From: Nitrospinota bacterium
Lineage (GTDB): Bacteria; UBA8248
Length of the DNA stretch: 7,678 nucleotides
Direction of reading: 5' to 3'
Assembly (NCBI GenBank): GCA_003506735.1
Contig: DNYS01000229.1
Coordinates: 14,127-21,804 of the forward strand
Under the pieces are notes generated by a model. The model was not told where the DNA came from. It saw only the letters and a program-made list of their open reading frames with translations, and made no database searches. Position numbers and translations under genes: made by a program. Below are positions 1 to 6,124 of the stretch, one piece after another. The first letter of the stretch is position 1. Each line of letters opens with the position of its first letter.

Positions 1-535
1 GACAGCGGCTTCCCGTTCAACTCGATGGTGCTCGTCAGCGGAACCGCCGCCTGCACCATGTTCTCGGCGAAGCACCCCTGCTTCGCGTTCCGGATGAGAT
101 CGGCCACCCTCTCTCCCGGCTCATCCGATTCGACGGTGAAATGCGTCCGCACCGCGGTGCAGCCCGATTCCACCGTTCTCTTGAGGACCGAGCCCCGAAG
201 GAAATAATCGAAGTCCACCTTGCAGCTGGCTCTCTTGAAGGAAATTTTCATCATGTGCACGTACCGCGCAAGCTGGGTGAGCAGTCAGAAACCCAGCCCC
301 ATGCGATATAGCAAAGGAGCTGGGGATGGGCATCCTGGCCTCCGATGCGCTCGGGCTCGTCGCAAAAGACCTCGAAATGGCGGTGGCGGCCCAGCTTGAG
401 CTGGCCCTCGCCCTCGACGGTCTCGGTATCCGCCGACATCGTGAATACATATCCCTGCGCCGGAAGCTCCGGCTTGTCGATGGTCCGCTCGCCGGCAACC
501 ATGCTGTCTTTCCGGGGATCCAATGGTTGTTCCAT
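1..535 (-). CDS. OsmC-family peroxidase-like protein, probable selenoprotein, partial, one frameshift
   Basis: OsmC/Ohr proteins reduce peroxides with a pair of cysteines. The ATG at 535 is supported by AGGAGG at 542-547 (reverse strand), seven bases upstream. Residues 1-80 contain the family block DEPERIGGQDAHP (about 59-71). Near 297-300 the frame must gain one base (a GGGG run that should probably be GGGGG). Reading then continues as LGF-TGA-LLTQLARY..., then KISFKRASCK and on to the left edge. With that correction the TGA (residue about 84) lies 16 residues after the Asp of GGxD, the spacing of the peroxidatic Cys in this family. The second, resolving-type Cys is present in NAKQGCFAEN (residue about 155). 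The C-terminus is cut by the window edge. Without Sec decoding and the frame correction, the gene would be a pseudogene. Family assignment is firm; the Sec reading is an inference. Confidence 0.72.
256..270 (-). promoter_or_regulatory. Candidate bacterial SECIS hairpin
   Basis: On the minus strand TGCGCG-GTA-CGTGCA forms six consecutive pairs (one G-U) with a three-base loop starting with G. The loop begins 21 bases after the TGA. Bacterial SECIS elements lie immediately downstream of the UGA inside the coding region, with a small apical loop carrying an early G at roughly 16-37 bases. The position and loop therefore match the known consensus. The stem could also be chance in GC-rich DNA. Confidence 0.5.
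285..287 (-). other. In-frame TGA, candidate selenocysteine codon
   Basis: The TGA interrupts an otherwise continuous OsmC reading frame between LGF and LLTQLARY, both typical of the helix carrying the reactive cysteine. OsmC-like selenoproteins are a known bacterial family in which Sec replaces this Cys. The candidate is supported by a downstream hairpin. No selenocysteine machinery genes are present in the window. Confidence 0.6.
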
Positions 536-876
536 TTCCAGCCTCCTGAAACGCGAAAAGGAATTTCATACAGCATTCTCAGTTGAAACCGCCGCCCCCG
601 CCCGGGCGCGCGGATACTCTCTCCCGAGTCCTCCGGGGGATCAAACCCTCGGGCGGCGAACCGCCACCCGGCGACTCATCTTGTCGCATTCCCGAAAGAA
701 TAGTAAATTGCGGCTTCGGTGGGTAGGTATCGGAGCCGCTTCCGTCCGTTCGGCCAAACCCGAATGAGCGGCCACCCGGTAACCGAAGTGCCGTTTCCGC
801 CCGGAAACCCGGCTCCATCGATGCTCGAAAATGATTCTTTTTCGCTCGACAACACTCTTGAGGAGGGGTCCCCATA
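536..876. other. Divergent intergenic region between the OsmC gene and the aquaporin
   Basis: This 341-base stretch has no convincing coding frame. It holds the OsmC ribosome binding site at 542-547. An inverted repeat CCCGAG...CTCGGG lies at about 623-653, and a hairpin GGCGG-CGAA-CCGCC at 652-665. It also holds a possible forward promoter at 681-709 and the aquaporin ribosome binding site AGGAGG at 861-866. I found no good -10/-35 pair for the minus-strand OsmC gene. Confidence 0.6.
681..709 (+). promoter_or_regulatory. Possible sigma70-type promoter for the aquaporin gene
   Basis: TTGTCG at 681-686 and TAAATT at 704-709 are separated by 17 bases. Each box matches the sigma70 consensus at four of six positions. 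The site lies in an AT-richer pocket of a GC-rich spacer. It would give a leader of about 160 bases before the ATG at 877. This is weak evidence only. Confidence 0.3.
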
Positions 877-1551
877 ATGAGTCAAACCGGAAGAGCCTGT
901 ATCGCCGAGGCGATCGGAACCTTCGGGCTCTGTTTTATCGGTGCGGGTTCCATCGTGCTGGACGCGAAATTGGGTGGAGGCGTGGGCCTTATCGGCATCG
1001 CCATCGCCCACGGGCTGATTCTTTCGGTCATGATCTCCGCCCTCGGCGGCGTCTCGGGCGGCCATTTCAACCCGGCCGTGACGATCGGATTTCTCGTGAC
1101 GAAGAAACAGGCGGTGGGAGAAGGCGTCTCCTACATCATCAGCCAGCTCACCGGAGCCGTCGTCGCCGGCCTCCTGCTTAGGGCCATCTACGAGCCGGCG
1201 GTGTGGCAAAAAGTCCATCTCGGCACCCCGATGCTCGGAAGCGGCATCGGCTTCGGGACGGGGGTCCTGATCGAGATCGTTCTCACCTTTTTCCTCGTCA
1301 CCTCCATCTGGGGCACGGCGGTGGACAGCCGCAAGCCCAATATCGGCGGCTTCGGAATCGGAATGACGATCACGGCCGACATTCTCATGGGCGGGCCCCT
1401 CACAGGCGCATCGATGAACCCCGCCCGGACGTTCGGCCCCGCGGTGGCCGGAGGGGGGTTCGAGAATCACCTCGTCTACTGGATCGGCCCCATCATCGGC
1501 GCGGTCCTCGCGGCCACTCTGTACAACAGCATTTTGATCAAAAAAGACTGA
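877..1551 (+). CDS. MIP-family aquaporin with a TIP-like selectivity filter
   Basis: This 224-residue MIP channel has the usual length and two half-repeats. The NPA motifs are GGHFNPAVT (N65-A67) and GASMNPARTF (N181-A183). Six hydrophobic helices are recognisable. The ATG at 877 follows AGGAGG at 861-866. Aligned on the NPA motifs, the aromatic/arginine filter is H45, I169, A178 and R184. Classic AqpZ has Phe, His, Thr, Arg and GlpF has Trp, Gly, Phe, Arg. The H/I/A/R combination and the stretch before the second NPA (MGGPLTGASMNPA) resemble plant tonoplast intrinsic proteins, some of which pass ammonia, urea or hydrogen peroxide as well as water. The substrate is therefore not assumed to be water only. 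The gene stands directly upstream of the compatible-solute genes, on the same strand, which would fit an osmotic role. No gene symbol is given because it is neither clearly AqpZ nor GlpF. Confidence 0.9.
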   Translation: MSQTGRACIAEAIGTFGLCFIGAGSIVLDAKLGGGVGLIGIAIAHGLILSVMISALGGVSGGHFNPAVTIGFLVTKKQAVGEGVSYIISQLTGAVVAGLLLRAIYEPAVWQKVHLGTPMLGSGIGFGTGVLIEIVLTFFLVTSIWGTAVDSRKPNIGGFGIGMTITADILMGGPLTGASMNPARTFGPAVAGGGFENHLVYWIGPIIGAVLAATLYNSILIKKD

Positions 1552-1555
1552 ATTT

Positions 1556-1602
1556 CCCCGCCGTCCGGCCTCTCTCCAAACGGGGGATGGGGCCGGGCGG
1601 GG
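1556..1602 (+). terminator. GC-rich stem-loop after the aquaporin, possible terminator
   Basis: CCCCGCC (1556-1562) pairs with GGCGGGG (1596-1602), and CGGCC (1566-1570) pairs with GGCCG (1591-1595). The result is a 12-pair stem with a three-base bulge and a 20-base loop, starting five bases after the stop codon. There is no real T tract (TTATC follows), so it may be a transcript-stabilising or Rho-assisted structure rather than an intrinsic terminator. Confidence 0.4.
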
Positions 1603-1656
1603 TTATCACCCGGCGCCCGGCGCCGGCCATTCCGGTTCCGCCCTCTTCCCGGACGG

Positions 1657-1685
1657 TTGTCTTTTTCAATGAAAATGAATACTAT
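1657..1685 (+). promoter_or_regulatory. Possible sigma70-type promoter for the inositol genes
   Basis: TTGTCT (1657-1662) and TACTAT (1680-1685) are separated by 17 bases in an unusually AT-rich patch. Each box has four of six consensus matches. The transcript would have a leader of about 120 bases before ino1, including a possible TGGCC...GGCCA stem. GATAAT near 1772 is another -10-like site, but it has no good -35 partner. Confidence 0.35.
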
Positions 1686-1813
1686 CCCGCTGTTCGCTGT
1701 CCTGTTTGGCCTGCGCGTTGGCGGCCAGTTATCCGGGGCCCGGCGCGCGAAGGCTGTTCTTTTAAACCACTGATAATAAATCGGTTAGCACCCCCGATGG
1801 AGGAAATTTGTCC

Positions 1814-2959
1814 GTGACACCCATCAAAATTGCGATCGCTGGCATCGGTAATTGCGCGAGCTCGCTTTTGCAGGGAATCGAGTACTACCGGAACGATCCC
1901 AGCGAGGATCTGGGCCTGATGCACCGGGATCTGGGCGGTTTCGGCCCCGAGGATATCCGGGTGGTCGCGGCTTTCGACATCGACGTCCGGAAGGTGGACC
2001 GCCCGCTCCACGAGGCGATTTTCGCCCCGCCCAACTCCACCAAAACAATCTGGAAGGACGTTCCGAACCTCGGCGTAACCGTCAAAATGGGTCCCGTCCT
2101 CGATGGGGTGGCCGATCACATGAAGGAATATCATCCCGACCGGACCTTCGTTCCCGCCGAGGCCGATCCGGTGGATGTCGAGGCCGCTCTCCGCGAGAGC
2201 GGCGCCGAGATCCTGCTCAACTACATGCCGGTGGGCTCCGAGGAAGCGGCCCGCTTCTACGCCGAGGCGGCCCTCGCCACCGGCGTATCGTTCATCAACT
2301 GCATGCCCGTGTTCATCGTCTCGGAATCCGGATTCGCCAAGCGGTTCGCCGACGCGGGAATCCCCGTCGTCGGCGACGACGTGAAGGCACAGCTCGGCGC
2401 CACGATTCTTCACCGCACGCTGGCCAAGCTGTTCGCCGACCGCGGCGTCAAGATCAAGCGGACCTATCAGCTCAACACCGGCGGCAACACCGATTTTCTG
2501 AACATGCTCGAGCGGTCCCGCCTCCACTCGAAAAAAATCTCGAAAACATCCGCGGTGCAGAGCCAGCTGGGCCAGCCGCTCGAGGCGGACAACATCCACA
2601 TCGGCCCGAGCGACTACGTGCCCTGGCAGGACGACAATAAGATCTGCTTCCTGCGGATCGAGGGCGAGGGCTTCGGCGGCATTCCGCTGGAGATCGAGGC
2701 GCGTCTGTCGGTCGAGGACTCGCCCAACTCGGCGGGAGTCGTCATCGACGCGATTCGCCTTTGCCGCATCGCGCGCGACCGGGGGGAGGCCGGCCCGCTC
2801 TACCCCGTGAGCGCATACTTCATGAAGCACCCCCCAATCCAGATTTCCGACACCGCCGCGAAACAGCTCCTCGAAGAGTTCGTCGCCGGAACCCTCCGGG
2901 CCAGCGAGCCCGTGGAGATGACGAGCGGCCGCGATTCATCGGGGCACTCCGGATTGTAG
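1814..2959 (+). CDS. ino1: Myo-inositol-1-phosphate synthase
   Basis: This enzyme converts glucose-6-phosphate to L-myo-inositol-1-phosphate using bound NAD. The 381-residue length fits the short prokaryotic form. Family signatures are the NAD-binding start IKIAIAGIGNCASSLLQG (residues 4-21), LLNYMPVGSEEA (134-145), INCMPVFI (161-168), GDDVKAQLGATILHR (187-201, with catalytic Lys191), LNTGGNTDFLNM (220-231) and the Lys-rich KKISKTSAV (240-248). C-terminal blocks SDYVPW and EDSPNSAGVVIDAIR are also typical. Two starts are possible. TTG at 1808 is only four bases from GGAGG (1799-1803). GTG at 1814 is ten bases away, is a commoner start codon and is preferred here. It is the first of three co-directional genes: its product is the substrate of the enzyme at 3903-5267, and a phosphatase gene lies between. 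Confidence 0.95.
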   Translation: MTPIKIAIAGIGNCASSLLQGIEYYRNDPSEDLGLMHRDLGGFGPEDIRVVAAFDIDVRKVDRPLHEAIFAPPNSTKTIWKDVPNLGVTVKMGPVLDGVADHMKEYHPDRTFVPAEADPVDVEAALRESGAEILLNYMPVGSEEAARFYAEAALATGVSFINCMPVFIVSESGFAKRFADAGIPVVGDDVKAQLGATILHRTLAKLFADRGVKIKRTYQLNTGGNTDFLNMLERSRLHSKKISKTSAVQSQLGQPLEADNIHIGPSDYVPWQDDNKICFLRIEGEGFGGIPLEIEARLSVEDSPNSAGVVIDAIRLCRIARDRGEAGPLYPVSAYFMKHPPIQISDTAAKQLLEEFVAGTLRASEPVEMTSGRDSSGHSGL

Positions 2960-2980
2960 GTTCGGGATCTGCCGGGCATG

Positions 2981-3012
2981 GGGCCGGAGGGCCCGAATCG
3001 GCCAAAGCCGAT
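2981..3012 (+). other. Intercistronic stem-loops between ino1 and the phosphatase gene
   Basis: The 95-base gap holds two adjacent hairpins: GGGCC-GGAG-GGCCC (2981-2994) and ATCGGC-CAAA-GCCGAT (2997-3012). The second has a perfect six-pair stem with a four-base loop. No T tract follows, so read-through into the next gene is expected. They may protect mRNA ends or set relative expression. Confidence 0.35.
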
Positions 3013-3054
3013 CAAAACCGGCGAAACGATTTTCGCAACGAGGAAGACCGCGGC

Positions 3055-3903
3055 ATGGTATCCGCGAACCTTGTCCAGACGAAGAAAGACAGTTTCCTCG
3101 GAGAAGAGCCCATGGCTCGGGTCTTATCCGGAATCTACGCGGCTCTCCGAAAGACGGCGGCCGGAGGGAGCAGTTCGGTTACCGGGCACACGAATCCAAA
3201 GGGTGACATCTCCTTTGGATTCGACCTGGCTTCGGACCGGGAGGCTCGCCGCCTTCTGGAGAAGGAACTGGGGCCAGTGCGCATCCTTTCAGAGGAAGCG
3301 GGCGAACTGGACGCCGGGGAGGGCGATCGCCTCTGGCGGGTGGTCCTGGATCCGGTGGACGGTTCCGACAACCATGCGAGGGGGCTTCCTTTATCGGCCA
3401 TAAGCGTGGCCCTTCTGCCGGTGGAAGGGCCCCTTCATCCCTCACGGGCCGAATGGGCGCTTGTCGGGGTCATCGAGGAGGATGTTCTCCACCTGGCGGC
3501 GCGGGGCAGGGGCGCCTGCCGCGGGAGCCGCCCCCTGAAGGTTTCTCATGTATCCCGGCTGGAGGACGCCCTGATCTCATTCGAACTGAATCATTTCGCG
3601 CCTCCGCCGACTATGGGGGAGCTCATGGCCCACGCCCGGGGAGTGCGCTCCTACGGCTGCGCCTCGCGCGCCATTTGTCTCGTGGCGCAGGGGGCGCTCG
3701 ACGCCCATGTCGATGTCCGAAACCGCCTCACCCCCGAAAGTTTTTTTGCCGCCGCCCTCATTCTCGAAGAGGCGGGCGGCTGTCTCATCGGGCCGGACGG
3801 AAGAGAACTCGAAGCCGCGGAGGGGCTCACCCACCGGACGAGCCTTATCGCCGCGGCGAACCGGGAGCTCGCCGGGGAAATCGTGGAGGCATTGTACGGG
3901 TGA
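3055..3903 (+). CDS. Inositol monophosphatase-family phosphatase with altered metal site
   Basis: This 282-residue member of the Mg-dependent inositol monophosphatase/FBPase superfamily starts at the ATG at 3055, eight bases after AGGAAG (3041-3046). An in-frame ATG at 3112 is less likely. Visible motifs are KGDISFGFDLASD (49-61), the metal-binding EE in LSEEAG (80-81), DPVDGSDN (99-106) with three catalytic/metal Asp, and YGCASRAICLVAQGALDAHVD (200-220). The C-terminal site reads LTPESFFAAALILEEAGG (225-242), where the family has a W/T-D-x-A-A form. Aligned on EEAGG, the conserved Asp becomes Ser229. Three metal/catalytic positions are intact and one is substituted, so activity or substrate may differ. 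It lies between ino1 and the IPCT/DIPPS gene, overlapping the latter by one base. Likely substrates are phosphorylated di-myo-inositol phosphate or inositol-1-phosphate. This is inferred from context, not shown. Confidence 0.85.
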   Translation: MVSANLVQTKKDSFLGEEPMARVLSGIYAALRKTAAGGSSSVTGHTNPKGDISFGFDLASDREARRLLEKELGPVRILSEEAGELDAGEGDRLWRVVLDPVDGSDNHARGLPLSAISVALLPVEGPLHPSRAEWALVGVIEEDVLHLAARGRGACRGSRPLKVSHVSRLEDALISFELNHFAPPPTMGELMAHARGVRSYGCASRAICLVAQGALDAHVDVRNRLTPESFFAAALILEEAGGCLIGPDGRELEAAEGLTHRTSLIAAANRELAGEIVEALYG

Positions 3904-5267
3904 TGGCCGATAAAACACCGAAACAATGCCCGCTCGCCGTCATTCTTGCGGCCGGAGAGGGGTCGCGGCTGAAACCGGCATGCGGCGGCTCGAAGCCGAT
4001 AGCCCCTCTCATGGGGCTCTCGCTCGGGGAGCGGACACTTTGCGCCTGTGCCAAGGCCGGTGTGCGGCGATTTTTGATCGTTCTTGGCCATCGGGGAGAA
4101 GAGGTACGTGCTCATTTCGAGGAGATCGGCCTGCGGCGGGGGTTCAAAGTGGATTTCAAGGTGGCGGACGACTGGACTCTCGGCAACGGCGCGAGCGTAC
4201 TGGCGGCGGCGGATTTCGTGGGCGACGAACTATTCCTCCTCACGATGGTGGACCATATGGTCGAACCCGGCCTCTACCGGAAGCTTCTGCAAGAACCTCC
4301 CCGCAGCGGCGAGATCTGCCTCGCCGTCGACCGGAATCGAAACGGACTATTCGATGTCGAGGACACGACAAAAGTGTCTCTCATCAATGGCCACGTTCAG
4401 GCCATCGGCAAGGACCTGAAGGCCTGGGACGCCGCCGACACGGGTGTCTTTCTCTGCACCCCCGCTCTCTTCAAGGGGATTGAAAAGGCCAGGGCCCGGG
4501 ACCGCCACGGCCTCTCGGACGGAGTGTCCGAGCTGGCGGGAAACGGCGCCGTGCGGGCGGTGGACGTGACCGGAGAGGCCTGGCTCGACGTGGACGACCC
4601 CAAAGCCCTCCGCGAGGCGGAACGCAGCCTCATCGACTCCCTCCACCGGGGCAAGGGGAAAGAGGACGGCTATATCTCTATATGGCTGAATCGTCCGATC
4701 TCGGTTTGGATCTCCACCCGCCTCGCCCGGACGCGGATCACCCCGGACCAGATCACGGTGGCTTCGTTCCTCATCGCGCTTGTGGCGGCGGGGTTCTTTG
4801 CCGCCGGGGGCTTCGCGGCTGGCCTCGTGGGAGGGATTCTTCTCCAGGCGGCTTCGGTCCTGGACGGCTGCGACGGGGAGGTGGCCCGCCTCAAGGAATG
4901 CGGCTCCGAGCGGGGAGCGTGGCTGGATACGATTCTGGACCGCTATTCCGATCTGGCGGTATCGCTCGCCATCACCTACGGCTACGCGGTCGCGCATCCC
5001 GGAGCCCTTCCGTGGGTCGGCGGCATGCTGGCGGGAGGGGGCTTCCTTCTGGCGAGCTATGTCACCAAGGAGTACCAGCTTCGTTTCGGCGTCCCCTACC
5101 CAAACGATACGCTCAACCGCCTCAAGCGCCATGACCTTCGAGTGTTCATTCTATTCCTCGGCGCGCTCGCCGGGGCGCCTTTCGCGGCGCTTCTTTTCAT
5201 AGGCGCCCTGACCCACCTGTTGCTCGCCGGAATTATCCTGAAAGGCTGGCGGCGGACGCTCACCTGA
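3903..5267 (+). CDS. Bifunctional CTP:inositol-1-phosphate cytidylyltransferase / DIP-phosphate synthase (IPCT/DIPPS)
   Basis: The N-terminal nucleotidyltransferase domain activates inositol-1-phosphate to CDP-inositol. The C-terminal membrane CDP-alcohol phosphotransferase joins CDP-inositol to inositol-1-phosphate, giving phosphorylated di-myo-inositol phosphate. Domain 1 (about 10-245) shows LAVILAAGEGSRLKP (11-25), SKPIAP (30-35), LLTMVDH (112-118), VEDTTKV (152-158), IGKDLKAWDAADTG (168-181) and LDVDDP (228-233). Domain 2 (about 255-454) carries the complete signature D321-x2-D324-G-x2-A-R-x8-G338-x3-D342-x3-D346, several hydrophobic helices and SYVTKEYQLRFG (385-396). Domain order and motifs match the Archaeoglobus-type fused enzyme closely. 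The ATG at 3903 overlaps the TGA of the phosphatase gene (TGATG), indicating translational coupling; GGAGG at 3885-3889 is rather distant. The 454-residue length fits the fused form. Plain CDP-alcohol transferases and sugar nucleotidyltransferases are excluded by the fusion and the shared motifs. Confidence 0.92.
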   Translation: MADKTPKQCPLAVILAAGEGSRLKPACGGSKPIAPLMGLSLGERTLCACAKAGVRRFLIVLGHRGEEVRAHFEEIGLRRGFKVDFKVADDWTLGNGASVLAAADFVGDELFLLTMVDHMVEPGLYRKLLQEPPRSGEICLAVDRNRNGLFDVEDTTKVSLINGHVQAIGKDLKAWDAADTGVFLCTPALFKGIEKARARDRHGLSDGVSELAGNGAVRAVDVTGEAWLDVDDPKALREAERSLIDSLHRGKGKEDGYISIWLNRPISVWISTRLARTRITPDQITVASFLIALVAAGFFAAGGFAAGLVGGILLQAASVLDGCDGEVARLKECGSERGAWLDTILDRYSDLAVSLAITYGYAVAHPGALPWVGGMLAGGGFLLASYVTKEYQLRFGVPYPNDTLNRLKRHDLRVFILFLGALAGAPFAALLFIGALTHLLLAGIILKGWRRTLT

Positions 5268-5338
5268 CCTTTTCCCGCTCCTCCGCCTGGGCCTCTTCGC
5301 CGGGATGAACATCGAATTCTGAATTCAGCGCCCCCCTC

Positions 5339-5357
5339 AAAAAAACCGGATCGGCCC
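5339..5357 (-). terminator. Weak terminator candidate downstream of the cyclase gene
   Basis: On the minus strand a short imperfect stem (GGCCG-ATC-CGGTT, with two G-U pairs) is followed by seven T. It lies about 160 bases after the cyclase stop codon, within the 251-base convergent gap. The stem is weak for intrinsic termination. The same gap holds GGGGAC-GA-GTCCCC (5383-5396) without a T tract. I see no convincing gene in 5268-5518. Confidence 0.25.
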
Positions 5358-5518
5358 GAATAACACGGCAGGGGAGCGTAACGGGGACGAGTCCCCCGCG
5401 GCGCGCGCCGCCTTCGATGCCTTTATCGAGGAGTGTGGCCCCATCTGGCCGGGCACCGGTGCATATCGCGTTCGCGATGAGTGAAAATTCATGCGCAGGC
5501 AACCTTCCGAGCGACCTG

Positions 5519-6124
5519 TCAGACGCTTTTTCCCGATATCTCCTCCACATTCTCAATCGTTCGAATGACGATAGGCTCGGTGCGGTTTCGGACGGCGAGC
5601 TCGTGCTGCGGAAAGCCGGAGACGTCGAGACCCGCGCGCTCGGCCACCTGTTCGGAGATGATGAGCTGGCAGGCGTATTCTTTGGTCCGGTCCTGGAAAC
5701 GGCTGGCCACGTGCACCGTGTCCCCCACCGCCGTCAGGTAGAGCGCCGCCCCGAGGCCCATGCGGCCCACAACCGTCGGGCCGGTGTGGATGCCTACGCC
5801 CATCCGGAGAAGCTCATTGAGCTCCTCGGAGAGGATTTTGCTCATCTCCTTGAGCCCCTCGATCATCGCGCCCGCCGCCCGGAGCGCCTTGCGGCAGCCC
5901 TCCTCGGGGCCATCGTAAACGCCGAAAAGCGCCATCACCCCGTCCCCCGTGAACTGCTTGATGACACCGCCCGCGCGGTCGATCGCCTCGCCCATGACCT
6001 CGAAGTAGCGCTTCAGGAAGAACACCACGTCGTAGGGGAGTTTCCTCTCCGAGAGGCGCGTGAAGCCGCGGAGGTCGGCGAACAGCACCGCGCTCTCCCG
6101 CTCCTGGCCCGCCGCGTACCCCGG
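5519..6124 (-). CDS. Class III adenylate cyclase catalytic domain (3' part of a broken gene)
   Basis: This open stretch encodes the cyclase homology domain that makes cAMP from ATP. Counting V of VLFADLRGFT (GTG at 6088) as residue 1, the two metal-binding Asp are D5 (FADLRGF) and D49 (FTGDGVMALFG). The purine-selecting pair is K44 and T119. A Lys/Thr pair occurs in known adenylate cyclases, so ATP is the probable substrate. In the transition-state motif GDTVHVASR the Arg (130) is kept, but the usual Asn is His126. The domain ends at EEISGKSV. A TAG at 6125-6127 separates it from the same-frame upstream linker. Translation could restart at GTG 6088, but that would begin inside the first core strand, so an independent gene is unlikely. 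I treat it as the C-terminal end of the membrane sensor gene at 6125-7253. Confidence 0.8.
   Translation of the reverse strand, partial: PGYAAGQERESAVLFADLRGFTRLSERKLPYDVVFFLKRYFEVMGEAIDRAGGVIKQFTGDGVMALFGVYDGPEEGCRKALRAAGAMIEGLKEMSKILSEELNELLRMGVGIHTGPTVVGRMGLGAALYLTAVGDTVHVASRFQDRTKEYACQLIISEQVAERAGLDVSGFPQHELAVRNRTEPIVIRTIENVEEISGKSV

Noticed and set aside
1682..2830. Long minus-strand frame of 382 codons
   Set aside because: It is exactly antisense to ino1 and has no recognisable family motif.
3453..3902. Long plus-strand frame continuous with the IPCT/DIPPS gene, extending it upstream by 150 codons
   Set aside because: It overlaps the well-conserved phosphatase gene in another frame, and IPCT homology starts only at the ATG at 3903.
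5314..5327. GAATTCTGAATTC direct repeat of EcoRI-like sites in the convergent gap
   Set aside because: Short and isolated, with no flanking cloning-vector sequence. It is probably chance.
5260..5556. Minus-strand frame of 98 codons in the convergent gap
   Set aside because: It has no recognisable motif, overlaps the cyclase end in another frame and has no good ribosome binding site. It is probably chance.
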